A stretch of 64,000 bases of DNA, from assembly GCA_002692965.1 (NCBI GenBank), contig NZNC01000015.1:62001-126000 (forward strand), read 5' to 3'. This DNA comes from Haliea sp. Its GTDB lineage: Bacteria; Pseudomonadota; Gammaproteobacteria; Pseudomonadales; Halieaceae. Below, piece after piece: positions 1 to 7,925 of this stretch. The notes under the pieces are model-generated. The model searched no databases and was not told the DNA's origin. It saw only the letters and a program-made list of their open reading frames with translations. The position numbers and the translations under genes were made by a program. The number at the start of each line of letters is the position of its first letter. The stretch's first letter is position 1.

Positions 1-336
1 GAGTGGCTGGCTGATGCCGTGCTGGTCAAAAACCGCTTTGGCATTCCCGAGCCGCCAGCCACGGCACGCGCACTGGCTGTCGCGGAGCTGGATATCGTGC
101 TGATGCCCCTGGTGGGCTGGAGCCGCGACGGAACACGCCTGGGCATGGGTGGAGGATTCTACGACCGAAGCCTGGCGGGCACACACGCAGCCGTCAGGAT
201 TGGTCTGGGCTTTGACTGCCAGGAAGTGGAGGCGTTACCCAGGGCCCACTGGGACGTACCCTTGGATTACGTCGTGACGGAAACGGGTCTGTATTGCTGC
301 AACCCTGCGCACCATCAAGCCGGCGGGCAGGCCTGA
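1..336 (+). CDS. 5-formyltetrahydrofolate cyclo-ligase, C-terminal part (cut by window edge)
   Basis: The reading frame is open from base 1, so the N-terminus lies outside the window. The visible 111 residues carry the family's C-terminal signature: a 'D-VLMPLVG' strand followed by the glycine-rich 'GMGGGFYDRSL' loop that binds ATP/substrate. The enzyme (YgfA/MTHFS family) converts 5-formyl-THF to 5,10-methenyl-THF using ATP in the cytosol, rescuing stored folate. It runs convergently towards the small minus-strand gene, whose stop codon lies two bases beyond its own. Family assignment is firm; 6S RNA often lies upstream of this gene in gammaproteobacteria but would be outside the window. Confidence 0.9.
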   Translation, partial: EWLADAVLVKNRFGIPEPPATARALAVAELDIVLMPLVGWSRDGTRLGMGGGFYDRSLAGTHAAVRIGLGFDCQEVEALPRAHWDVPLDYVVTETGLYCCNPAHHQAGGQA

Positions 337-338
337 GC

Positions 339-485
339 TCAATCAGCGGGCAACACACCCGCCTGCAATTGTGACGCGGGGGCCGCGACGGACTGACTCG
401 CGGACGTGGGAAGCATCAGGGTCACCACCACCCCAATGGCAAAGACCGCGACAAGAACCAGGACGAAATCCGGCTTGCTCTTCAC
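339..485 (-). CDS. small single-pass membrane protein, 48 aa, function unknown
   Basis: A 48-codon minus-strand frame starts at GTG (483-485) and ends at TGA (339-341). It begins with a short basic/polar stretch (V-K-S-K-P-D), then has about 20 strongly hydrophobic residues rich in V, L, F and A (roughly residues 7-26), and ends in a polar Ala/Ser/Gln tail. That is the layout of a small inner-membrane protein, and the third-position G/C bias fits coding DNA. An AGCAGG-like stretch lies just upstream of the GTG. It sits downstream of ilvA and abuts the stop of the cyclo-ligase gene. I do not recognise a named family. A longer open frame on the same strand in another phase is composition noise. 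Confidence 0.55.
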   Translation of the reverse strand: MKSKPDFVLVLVAVFAIGVVVTLMLPTSASQSVAAPASQLQAGVLPAD

Positions 486-586
486 TGTTCACCTGCTCTC
501 TTGCTGTACCCACACAGCACCGGGACAGAGTGTCTCGGGCCACCTTGCACCGGCGCGGCAACCACCAGGTTGTCCACCGCCTCGGC

Positions 587-616
587 TTGTGACTTTTTTT
601 GTGACTTTTTTCACAA
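587..616. promoter_or_regulatory. tandem 12-bp repeat containing a perfect CRP/Vfr-type palindrome
   Basis: TTGTGACTTTTT occurs twice back to back (587-598 and 599-610). The second copy runs into TCACAA (611-616), giving the 18-bp palindrome TTGTGACTTTTTTCACAA (599-616), an exact TGTGA-N6-TCACA match to the CRP/Vfr consensus. The first copy supplies an extra half-site. The block lies between the end of ilvA (686) and the start of the small membrane-protein gene (485), about 115 bp upstream of the latter. Regulation of that small gene, or of an unannotated transcript, is inference. The rest of 486-685 shows no gene. Confidence 0.6.
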
Positions 617-685
617 ACGCCTCGAGTGTAGCCCACCAAAGGCCCCCTGCAAAGCCCAAACCCCCGAAAACAGGCGATTTTTCTG

Positions 686-2221
686 TCAAGCCCCAGGGGA
701 CTCCGGCCCCAGGTACAACTGGTAGGCCCGATTGTTGTGCTCGTCCCAGAAGGGGTAGCCGATCTCCTGCAGGGCCGACTCGAAGGCGCGCTTCTCACCC
801 CGGGGCACCTGTACCCCCAGCAGAATGCGCCCGTAGGCGGCACCGTGGTTGCGGTAGTGGAAGAGCGATATATTCCAGCGCTGCCCCAGGGCGGAGAGGA
901 ACTTGAGCAGTGCACCAGGGCGCTCGGGAAACTCCACTCGATACACCAGTTCATCTCGCAGGTCTGCCGGGGCCCGGCCGCCCACCATGTGGCGGATATG
1001 CAGCTTGGCCATCTCGTTGTCGGTCAGGTTCTCGGCGACATAGCCCTGGGCTTCCAGGTCGGCGAGCAGGTCGGGCAGGTCACTGCCCCCAGGCACTACC
1101 GACAGCCCGACAAAGACCCGGGCGTTGCTGGCATCCGCGTAGCGGTAATTGAACTCGGTGATATTGCGGCGCCCCAGGGCGCTGCAGAAGGCCTTGAAAC
1201 TGCCCGGCCGCTCGGGGATGGTGACACTGATCACCGCCTCCCGATGCTCGCCGATTTCCGTGCGCTCGGAGATATAACGCAGGCGGTCGAAGTTGGTATT
1301 CGCGCCGCTGACAATCGCCATCAGCTCCTGGCCCTGGACACCGGTCTGCTCCACATACTTTTTCAGGCCGGCCAGGGCCAGGGCACCGGCGGGCTCCGCG
1401 ATACCGCGGGTGTCCTCGAAGATGTCCTTGATCGCCGCGCAGATTTCATCGGTGCTGGCAGTGATCACCTCGTCCACCGTGTTGCGGATCACGCGGAAAG
1501 TTTCCTTGCCGATCTGCGCGACAGCGCAACCGTCCGCGAACAGCCCCACTTCCGGGAGAACAGCGCGACGCCCCCGCTCCATCGCCAGCTTCAGGCAGGC
1601 GGCATCCTCCGGCTCGACGCCGACGATACGCGTATTCGGCCAGACGTACTTGACGTAGGCCGCCACGCCGGCCAGCAGGCCGCCACCGCCCACCGGCACG
1701 AACAGAACATCCAGGGGCGCCTGGTGCTGGCGTACAATTTCCATCCCCACGGTGCCCTGCCCGGCAATCACGTCCGGGTCGTCGAAAGGGTGCACGTAAA
1801 TCATCCCCTTCTCCTCGACCAGCTTCTGGGCGTGGCGGGAGGCCTCGTCAAAGGCGTCGCCGTGCAGGACCACCTTGGCGCCGCGGTTGCGCACCGCCTC
1901 CACCTTGATCTGCGGCGTGGTGCGCGGCATGACAATGGTGGCCTTCACCCCCATGCGCTGGGCCGCCATGGCCAGGCCCTGGGCGTGATTGCCGGCGGAG
2001 GCAGCCACCACCCCGCGGGCACGCTCTTCCTCGCTGAGCTTCTGCATCTTGTTGTAGGCGCCGCGCAGCTTGAAAGAGAACACCGGCTGCAGGTCCTCGC
2101 GCTTGAACCAGACGCGATTGCCCAGCCGCTTCGACATGAGGGGCGCCTCGTCCACCGGCGTTTCCCGGGCGACGTCGTAGACACGGGCATCCAGTATGCG
2201 CTTGATATAGGACTGTGGCAT
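686..2221 (-). CDS. ilvA: threonine ammonia-lyase, biosynthetic (threonine deaminase)
   Basis: 511 aa, the size of the biosynthetic enzyme. It deaminates L-threonine to 2-oxobutanoate with PLP, the first committed step of isoleucine synthesis. The N-terminal fold-type II PLP domain shows the Schiff-base lysine in S-F-K-L-R-G (K51), the S-A-G-N-H loop (75-79) and the G-G-G-G phosphate-binding loop near residue 182. The last ~180 residues form two tandem ACT-like regulatory domains ('VTIPERPGSFKAF' and 'VEFPERPGALLKF'), so allosteric inhibition by isoleucine is expected. The ATG at 2219-2221 precedes the conserved 'YIKRILDARVYDVA' start. It is divergent from rpiA, as in Pseudomonas and E. coli relatives. 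Confidence 0.97.
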   Translation of the reverse strand: MPQSYIKRILDARVYDVARETPVDEAPLMSKRLGNRVWFKREDLQPVFSFKLRGAYNKMQKLSEEERARGVVAASAGNHAQGLAMAAQRMGVKATIVMPRTTPQIKVEAVRNRGAKVVLHGDAFDEASRHAQKLVEEKGMIYVHPFDDPDVIAGQGTVGMEIVRQHQAPLDVLFVPVGGGGLLAGVAAYVKYVWPNTRIVGVEPEDAACLKLAMERGRRAVLPEVGLFADGCAVAQIGKETFRVIRNTVDEVITASTDEICAAIKDIFEDTRGIAEPAGALALAGLKKYVEQTGVQGQELMAIVSGANTNFDRLRYISERTEIGEHREAVISVTIPERPGSFKAFCSALGRRNITEFNYRYADASNARVFVGLSVVPGGSDLPDLLADLEAQGYVAENLTDNEMAKLHIRHMVGGRAPADLRDELVYRVEFPERPGALLKFLSALGQRWNISLFHYRNHGAAYGRILLGVQVPRGEKRAFESALQEIGYPFWDEHNNRAYQLYLGPESPGA

Positions 2222-2336
2222 GGGCTTGGCTTACTGACAGGAGAATGACCCACCATGGTAATCCACGGGCGGGCGCGTTGCAGCCCCGATTGCGGTCGCC
2301 GAACGGTTTTTACTGAAGCGCACCCACCCGCGGTCG

Positions 2337-2342
2337 TATAAT
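2337..2342 (+). promoter_or_regulatory. perfect -10 hexamer upstream of rpiA
   Basis: TATAAT is found 33 bp before the rpiA ATG, inside the divergent ilvA-rpiA spacer. No good TTGACA-like -35 lies at the usual distance; the nearest is a weak CTGAAG 18 bp upstream. An AGGGAG ribosome-binding site follows 10 bp before the ATG. This is a probable housekeeping promoter, judged by eye. Confidence 0.5.
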
Positions 2343-2375
2343 GGATGGCACTCAGCAGGCAGGGAGAACAGCGCA

Positions 2376-3050
2376 ATGACACAAGACGAACTGAAACGGG
2401 CCGTGGCCGAAGCGGCACTGGCCCACATACGCCCCCGGCTGGAGGACGACAGCGTACTCGGTATCGGCACCGGCTCCACCGCCAACTATTTCATTGACGC
2501 CCTGGCAGACCTGCGCGGACAGATCAACGCCACGGTGGCCAGCTCCGAGGCCTCGGCGCAGCGCCTGAAGCAGCACGGCATACCGGTATTCGACCTCAAC
2601 GCCGTCGATCGCGTGGATTTCTATATCGATGGCGCCGACGAGGCCAACCCATACCTGCAGCTGATCAAAGGGGGTGGCGCCGCCCTCACCCGCGAGAAAA
2701 TCGTCGCCGCCGTGGCGCGGGAATTTATCTGTATTGCCGACGGGTCCAAGCTGGTCGACACCCTGGGCGCCTTCCCGCTGCCGGTGGAGGTGATCCCCAT
2801 GGCCCGCAGCCATGTCGCCCGGGAGCTGGTCAAGCTCGGTGGCGACCCGGTCTACCGCGAGGGCGTGGTCACCGACAACGGCAACGTCATCCTCGACGTG
2901 CACAACTTCATGATCCCGGCGCCGCTGGAGATGGAGAAGCGCATCAACAACATCACCGGCGTGGTCACCAACGGCCTGTTCGCCCTGCGCCCGGCGGATG
3001 TCCTCCTGCTCGGCAGGGAATCCGGCGTAGAGACCCTGCACGCCCGCTGA
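2376..3050 (+). CDS. rpiA: ribose-5-phosphate isomerase A
   Basis: 224 aa, the normal RpiA length. It interconverts ribose-5-phosphate and ribulose-5-phosphate in the non-oxidative pentose phosphate pathway. It has the phosphate-binding '[11 protein letters not shown]' loop (about 29-39), the catalytic 'DGADEANP' segment near 85 and the '[11 protein letters not shown]' loop near 97-107, which holds the general-base glutamate. The ATG at 2376 follows an AGGGAG Shine-Dalgarno. It is transcribed away from ilvA. Together with the transketolase operon at 14.6-20.9 kb it supplies pentose phosphate carbon flow. Confidence 0.97.
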   Translation: MTQDELKRAVAEAALAHIRPRLEDDSVLGIGTGSTANYFIDALADLRGQINATVASSEASAQRLKQHGIPVFDLNAVDRVDFYIDGADEANPYLQLIKGGGAALTREKIVAAVAREFICIADGSKLVDTLGAFPLPVEVIPMARSHVARELVKLGGDPVYREGVVTDNGNVILDVHNFMIPAPLEMEKRINNITGVVTNGLFALRPADVLLLGRESGVETLHAR

Positions 3051-3096
3051 CCTACGACAACTGGCCTCACACGCACTGCGAGACGCGAAGCTCACC

Positions 3097-3348
3097 GCGG
3101 GTGTGGCGAGGCCGGATGCCTGTTGCGGACTTGGAGGGCAGCGGTGGTGCGCTCCCAAGTCCGCCAGTAGCGCAATCACTTTCGGCTACCGGTGCCACAA
3201 CCGCCGCGCTATCCACCCTGAAGGTTTTCCCCGCCTGCATCGGCGACCAGGGCCACAACTCTCTACTCTCCGCCGACGTCTGCCGCAGGTCGTCGGCACC
3301 AGTGCTGCCCGTAATGGAGTAACAGGCATCCGGCCTCGCTGCACCCGC
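3097..3348. repeat. 252-bp intergenic block bounded by 28-bp inverted repeats, with nested hairpins
   Basis: This fills most of the 326-bp gene-free gap (3051-3376). The outer arms are 3097-3124 and 3321-3348. They are reverse complements at 26 of 28 positions, with a perfect 19-bp core (GCGAGGCCGGATGCCTGTT against its complement). Inside are a 10-bp stem (3125-3134 with 3155-3164) and a second near-perfect stem around 3279-3304 (GCCGACG with CGTCGGC). No frame inside looks coding. There is no clear target-site duplication, because the symmetry extends into the flanks. It could be a MITE-like non-autonomous element, a palindromic extragenic repeat or a structured RNA. Nothing else in the gap is recognisable. 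Confidence 0.75.
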
Positions 3349-3376
3349 AGCGGCCGCCAGGCCGCACGGGGACAGG

Positions 3377-4777
3377 TCAGGCGTCGAAGATCTTGCCGGG
3401 GTTCATGATGCCTGAGGGGTCGAAGACCCGCTTGATCTGGCGCATGATCTCGATCTCCAGCGGGGAGCGGCTGTAGTGGAGGTAGTCCTTCTTCAGCAGC
3501 CCCACGCCGTGCTCGGCGGAGACGCTGCCACCGTGGCGCTGGACGATCTCGAAGACCCAGCGGCTGACTTCTCCGCAGCGGGCCTTGAACTCGTCCATGG
3601 GCAGTGCGTCGGGCTTGAGCACGTTCAGGTGCACATTGCCGTCGCCGATGTGGCCGAACCAGACGATTTCGAAGTCCGGGTAGGCCTCGGTCACCACCGC
3701 CTCCACTTCGGCGAGGAATTCGGGTACCCGGGAAATGGTGGTGGCGATGTCGTTCTTGTAGGGGGTCCAGCGGGAGATGGTCTCCGAGATATCCTCGCGC
3801 AGGCGCCAGAGGGATTGGGCCTGGGCAACGCTCTGGCTGACCACACCATCCAGCACCCAGCCCTGCTCGACGCAGTGCTCGAAGAGGCTCATGGCCTGCT
3901 CCATTTCCGCCTCGCTGTGCTGCTCGAATTCCAGCAATGCGTAGTAGGGTGTCGCGGTTTCGAAGGGCCGCTGCAGGTCCTGGTGTTCCACCACCTTCTG
4001 CAGCGCCAGCTCGGAGAAGAACTCGAAGGCTTCCAGGTCCAGGCTGCCCTGGAAGGCCTGCAGGACCGACATCACTGCGCCCATATCGGTGACTCCCAGC
4101 ACCATGACCGCGAGATCCCGCGGGGCGCGGCTGAGCTGCATGGTCGCCTCCACCACGATGCCCAGGGTACCCTCGGCACCGATCACCAGCTGGCGCAGGT
4201 CGTAGCCGGCATTGTTCTTGATCAGGCCACGATTGAGATCCAGCAGCTCGCCGGTGCCGGTGACCAGCTTCAGTCCGGCCACCCAGTCGCGGGTCATGCC
4301 GTGGCGAATCACCTTGATACCACCGGCGTTGGTGGAAATATTGCCACCGATCTGACTCGAACCGCTGGAGGCAAAATCCACGGGGTAAAACAGGCCGCGA
4401 TCCTCGGCGAACTGCTGCAGGCTGGCGGTGACCACCCCGGCACCGCAACGCACGGTGCGGTCCACCGGATTGAAATCACTGAGGGCGTTGAGGCGGTCCA
4501 GTGCCACCACCACCTCGCCGGCACAGGCCACGGCACCGGCGCTCAGACCGGTGCGCCCCCCGGAGGGGACCAGTGCCAGCTGGTGCGCCAGGGCAGCCTT
4601 GACCACCGCCTGCACTTCCTCGACCGAGCCGGGCAGCACCACCGCTGCGGGCGCGGGGTCGTGAAAGCGGGTCCAGTCGCGGCCATAGACCTGCAGGGAT
4701 TCAGGGTCGGTGAGAACACGCTCGGCACCGACGCAGGCAATCAGGTCATCGAGGGCGGCAGTGGGGAAATCACTCAC
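3377..4777 (-). CDS. FAD-linked D-2-hydroxyglutarate dehydrogenase
   Basis: 466 aa from a GTG (4775-4777) preceded by GGAG; the frame stays open further upstream, but that part is non-coding in character. The N-terminal FAD_binding_4 domain has 'PSGGRTGLSAGAV' and 'SSGSSQIGGNISTNAGG'. The C-terminal FAD-oxidase domain has the metal-binding 'GHIGDGNVHLN' and 'SAEHGVG', and ends 'MNPGKIF'. It oxidises D-2-hydroxyglutarate to 2-oxoglutarate, passing electrons to a flavoprotein or the respiratory chain. It matches the Pseudomonas D2HGDH (PA0317 type) along its whole length, by recall, and like it is a neighbour of serA. The pairing matters because SerA makes D-2-hydroxyglutarate while regenerating NAD+. 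Confidence 0.88.
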   Translation of the reverse strand: MSDFPTAALDDLIACVGAERVLTDPESLQVYGRDWTRFHDPAPAAVVLPGSVEEVQAVVKAALAHQLALVPSGGRTGLSAGAVACAGEVVVALDRLNALSDFNPVDRTVRCGAGVVTASLQQFAEDRGLFYPVDFASSGSSQIGGNISTNAGGIKVIRHGMTRDWVAGLKLVTGTGELLDLNRGLIKNNAGYDLRQLVIGAEGTLGIVVEATMQLSRAPRDLAVMVLGVTDMGAVMSVLQAFQGSLDLEAFEFFSELALQKVVEHQDLQRPFETATPYYALLEFEQHSEAEMEQAMSLFEHCVEQGWVLDGVVSQSVAQAQSLWRLREDISETISRWTPYKNDIATTISRVPEFLAEVEAVVTEAYPDFEIVWFGHIGDGNVHLNVLKPDALPMDEFKARCGEVSRWVFEIVQRHGGSVSAEHGVGLLKKDYLHYSRSPLEIEIMRQIKRVFDPSGIMNPGKIFDA

Positions 4778-4888
4778 GGGTGGGCTCCGGGGCAGTTTAA
4801 CGGGAGGGGCGCGCAAATTCGGCGCTGTATGGTAGCATACGCACCCCCTGAATCCCGCCCCACACCCTGACTTCGGGAGCATCCGCCC

Positions 4889-6118
4889 ATGGCGTCGACC
4901 TCGCTGGACAAGAGCAAAATCCGTTTCCTGTTGCTGGAGGGCATCCACCCCTCGGCCATCGAAACCCTGCGCCGAGCCGGCTACGAGAACATCGAGGTCC
5001 ACCAGAAAGCGCTGCCCAGCGAGGAACTCAAGGAGCGCATCGCCCACGCGCACTTTGTCGGCATCCGCTCCCGCACGCAGCTGACCGAAGAGGTATTCGA
5101 GTCGGCGCGTAAGCTGGTGGCCGTGGGCTGCTTCTGCATCGGCACCAACCAGGTCAACCTGGAGGCAGCCACCCGCCGCGGCATCGCGGTTTTCAACGCC
5201 CCCTTCAGCAACACCCGCAGCGTGGCAGAGCTGGTGATTGCCCAGTCCATCCTGCTCCTGCGCCGGGTCGCCGAGAAAAACGCGGCAGCACACCGCGGCG
5301 AGTGGCAGAAATCCGCCACCGGCTCCTTCGAGGCCCGCGGCAAGCGCCTGGGCATCATCGGTTACGGCAACATCGGCATGCAGCTTGGCGTGATCGCCGA
5401 AGGGCTGGGCATGCAGGTGCTGTTCTACGATGTCATCAGCAAGCTGCCCCTGGGCAATGCCCGGCAGATGCCCGATCTGGAGAGCCTGCTGGCCAACTCG
5501 GACGTGGTCAGCCTGCACGTCCCGGATCACCGTAGCACCCGCAACATGATCGGCGCGGCGCAGCTGTCGCAGATGCCCAAGGGGGCGATTCTGATCAACG
5601 CCTCCCGGGGCACCGTGGTGGACATCGACGCCCTGGCCGCGGCCCTGGACAGCCAACACCTCGCCGGGGCAGCCATCGACGTGTTCCCGGTGGAGCCGCG
5701 CTCCAATGAGGACGAGTTCATCTCACCGCTGCGGGCCTTCGACAACGTCTTCCTGACCCCGCACATTGGCGGCAGCACCGTGGAGGCCCAGGCCAATATC
5801 GGCACCGAGGTTGCGGAGAAGCTGGCACGCTACAGCGACAACGGCACCACCACCTCCTCGGTCAACTTCCCCGAGGTGGCCCTGCCGGAACACGAGGGCA
5901 GCCACCGCCTGTTGCACATCCACCACAATGTGCCCGGCATCATGAGCGCCATCAACGCGGTGTTTTCCGAGAACAACGTGAACGTCACCGCACAGTTTCT
6001 GCAAACCAACGAGGCCATCGGCTATGTGGTGGTGGATGTGGATGCCGAATACTCCGACGTCGCATTGGCCAAGATCGCAGGCATAGACGGTACGATTCGC
6101 AGTCGCGTACTATTCTGA
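4889..6118 (+). CDS. serA: D-3-phosphoglycerate dehydrogenase
   Basis: 409 aa, like the E. coli enzyme. It oxidises 3-phosphoglycerate to 3-phosphohydroxypyruvate, the first step of serine synthesis, and can reduce 2-oxoglutarate to D-2-hydroxyglutarate. The NAD-binding 'GYGNIGMQLG' is near residue 155. The catalytic trio R ('NASRGT'), E and H ('TPHIGGS') is visible between about 235 and 295. A C-terminal ACT domain ('HNVPGIMSAINAVF', about 340-409) gives serine feedback control. The ATG at 4889 precedes 'DKSKIRFLLLEGIH'. A TAGCAT -10-like hexamer lies about 55 bp upstream. It is divergent from the hydroxyglutarate dehydrogenase gene, with a 111-bp spacer. Confidence 0.97.
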   Translation: MASTSLDKSKIRFLLLEGIHPSAIETLRRAGYENIEVHQKALPSEELKERIAHAHFVGIRSRTQLTEEVFESARKLVAVGCFCIGTNQVNLEAATRRGIAVFNAPFSNTRSVAELVIAQSILLLRRVAEKNAAAHRGEWQKSATGSFEARGKRLGIIGYGNIGMQLGVIAEGLGMQVLFYDVISKLPLGNARQMPDLESLLANSDVVSLHVPDHRSTRNMIGAAQLSQMPKGAILINASRGTVVDIDALAAALDSQHLAGAAIDVFPVEPRSNEDEFISPLRAFDNVFLTPHIGGSTVEAQANIGTEVAEKLARYSDNGTTTSSVNFPEVALPEHEGSHRLLHIHHNVPGIMSAINAVFSENNVNVTAQFLQTNEAIGYVVVDVDAEYSDVALAKIAGIDGTIRSRVLF

Positions 6119-6124
6119 CTCAGG

Positions 6125-6148
6125 GGCGGCGCGACTTCCGGCGCCGCC
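6125..6148 (+). terminator. GC-rich hairpin just after serA
   Basis: GGCGGCGC (6125-6132) pairs perfectly with GCGCCGCC (6141-6148) across an 8-nt loop, 6 bp after the serA stop. No T-run follows, so it may be an mRNA 3'-end stabiliser or a weak terminator rather than a standard intrinsic terminator. Confidence 0.4.
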
Positions 6149-6178
6149 AGAGATCGGCAACCCGGTACCGGTAAGGGC

Positions 6179-6730
6179 GTGACGGCCTTGGCGAACCCCA
6201 AAGACCGCTTTCTGGCGGAACTGATGTCGGAGCAGGGCCCCGGTCTGGAGCGCTACCTGGCGCGCAAGCTGGACAGCCTCGACGATGCAGCGGAAATCGC
6301 CCAGGAAACCTTCCTGCGGCTGCATCGCATGCAGTCTCCGGAAACACTCGACAACGCCCGGGCCTACCTGTTCCAGACCGCCACCAACCTGGCCACCGAC
6401 CAGCTTCGACGACGCAGCCTCCACCATCGCTACCTGAGCCGGGAAAGCAGCTCGCAGCAGTCCGGGGACGCTGCGGATGACGCCCGCAGCGACACACTCT
6501 CCCCCGAGCACGTGCTCGCCGCACGCCAGAAACTCCAGTCGATCATGCGCGCTGTCGAGGAACTGCCCCTGCCCGTGCGACAGGCCTTTCTGCTGCACCG
6601 GCGCAGCGGCCTGTCCTACGAGGCGATAGCGCGGGAAATGGGCGTGTCGGTGTCCAGCGTCGAGAAGTACATCCTGCAGGCGCTGCGACACTGCCGGAAG
6701 CGCCTCGCGCGCCTCTACCCGGACGACTGA
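6179..6730 (+). CDS. FecI-like ECF sigma factor
   Basis: 183 aa from a GTG with a purine-rich TAAGGG upstream. Sigma-70 region 2 is at about 20-85, with the core-binding/-10 recognition stretch 'DDAAEIAQETFLRLHR' and 'ARAYLFQTATNLATDQLRRR'. Region 4 is a helix-turn-helix at about 125-175 ('LSYEAIAREMGVSVSSVEKYI'). This is the FecI (iron/substrate starvation) type. It is followed by a FecR-like gene and a TonB receptor carrying an N-terminal signalling domain, so it should respond to an extracellular ligand taken up by that receptor. The ligand is not evident from sequence; iron chelate or carbohydrate/lipid are both possible. Confidence 0.9.
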   Translation: MTALANPKDRFLAELMSEQGPGLERYLARKLDSLDDAAEIAQETFLRLHRMQSPETLDNARAYLFQTATNLATDQLRRRSLHHRYLSRESSSQQSGDAADDARSDTLSPEHVLAARQKLQSIMRAVEELPLPVRQAFLLHRRSGLSYEAIAREMGVSVSSVEKYILQALRHCRKRLARLYPDD

Positions 6731-6858
6731 AAATGCCCGGAATATTTACTGAGGGAATCTCGCCGATACTCGTTACACTAAGACACGATGTGCCCGGCCC
6801 GGAAACGGCCCACTGGCAGGGCAACACTGATCGCCGGGCTTGCAGGTAGACGAGGGGC

Positions 6859-7860
6859 ATGGGGCACTCCGGAACAGGTCTGACAGAGGACAGGGCGCGA
6901 GAGCAGTTCGACCAGGACTGCGACGATGCCCTGGCCTGGATTGCCCGGTTTCGCAGTGGCAGTGCCGGCGAGGATGATCACCGTGCCTTTGCCCTGTGGC
7001 TGGCCGCGGACGATCAGCATCGCAAGGCCCTCGACCTCATGCTCGACCTCTGGGATGACCTGGGCAGTGTACAGCACCTGCCTTTTGATGAGCCCATTGA
7101 GGAGCCAGCCAAGCCCTCCCGCCGCCGCTGGCTGGCCGGTGCGGGCGCCATGGCGGCCAGCGCGCTACTGGCAATCCTGCTGTGGCCGGCAGCGGAGGCC
7201 CCCTCCGATACCCTGAACTTTCGCACTGCGCTGGGGGAGCGCCGGGAGGTCGCACTGCCGGACGGTTCCCGGGTTGTACTGAACACCGACTCCCGGCTTC
7301 GGGTGCAGTACCACCGCGATTCGCGCACCCTGGCACTGCAGCAGGGGGAAGCCTACTTCAGCGTGGTGACAGACCGCGAGCGCCCCTTTACCGTCACCGC
7401 CGGGGCCTTCGACATCACCGCGGTGGGCACCGCCTTCAACATTCGTCGCCAAGGCGATGATAGCAGCGATATCACCGTCACCGAGGGGGTCGTGCGAGTC
7501 AGCGACCGCAGGGCGGGTTCGACCCAGGCGCCCGCGCTGGTGGCGGCCGACGAAGCCCTGCATGTGTCCAGCGCAGGGCTGGCCCCGAAACGGGGCGTCG
7601 ACAGTCGCACACACACCGCCTGGCAGCGCGGCGAACTGATCGCCGACGCCATGCCGGTCGCCGACGTCCTGCGGGAGTTGTCCCGCTACCACGAACAGCG
7701 CATCGTCGCCGGCACCCCGGAGGTCGCCGCGCTCACGGTTTCCGGGGTTTTCCAGCTCGATCACCCGGACACAGTGGTCAGGGCACTCGAGCGCAGCCTG
7801 GGCCTGCGTGCAGAAGCTATCAGTTCGCGCACACTGCGGTTGATGAAAGCAGATCAGTAA
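6859..7860 (+). CDS. FecR-like transmembrane anti-sigma regulator
   Basis: 333 aa. The N-terminal cytosolic part (1-85) carries the DUF4880-type 'DDALAWIARFRSG' with 'FALWLAADDQHRKALDLM', typical of FecR. One membrane segment lies at about 91-111 ('WLAGAGAMAASALLAILLWP'). The periplasmic FecR domain follows, with 'GERREVALPDGSRVVLNTDSRL' and the 'FDITAVGTAFNIR' core. A STN-interacting C-terminal region closes the protein. It would hold the upstream sigma factor until the receptor's signalling domain reports ligand. The ATG at 6859 follows GAGGGGC. A 128-bp gap separates it from the sigma gene. Confidence 0.9.
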   Translation: MGHSGTGLTEDRAREQFDQDCDDALAWIARFRSGSAGEDDHRAFALWLAADDQHRKALDLMLDLWDDLGSVQHLPFDEPIEEPAKPSRRRWLAGAGAMAASALLAILLWPAAEAPSDTLNFRTALGERREVALPDGSRVVLNTDSRLRVQYHRDSRTLALQQGEAYFSVVTDRERPFTVTAGAFDITAVGTAFNIRRQGDDSSDITVTEGVVRVSDRRAGSTQAPALVAADEALHVSSAGLAPKRGVDSRTHTAWQRGELIADAMPVADVLRELSRYHEQRIVAGTPEVAALTVSGVFQLDHPDTVVRALERSLGLRAEAISSRTLRLMKADQ

Positions 7861-7925
7861 GCTATAACCGGGCTACGCTGCGGCTACTGGCTGCGGTTTC
7901 CTTACGCAAGTTCAGCAGGTAGCCT

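Noticed and set aside
343-954. 203-residue minus-strand open frame spanning the ilvA end and the spacer
   Set aside because: It runs out of phase through ilvA's 3' end, has no family-like segment, and competes with the better-supported 48-codon small gene. High GC content produces many such long shadow frames.
737-2248. 503-residue plus-strand open frame opposite ilvA
   Set aside because: Antisense shadow of ilvA; its His/Ala/Gly-rich composition is the usual product of reading a high-GC gene backwards.
2352-3179. 275-residue frame antisense to rpiA
   Set aside because: Lies opposite a certain gene and has no domain-like pattern.
3101-3408. Short open frames of 63-101 residues inside the inverted-repeat block
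   Set aside because: Composition is random and all cross the stems; none has a ribosome-binding site or a plausible protein pattern.
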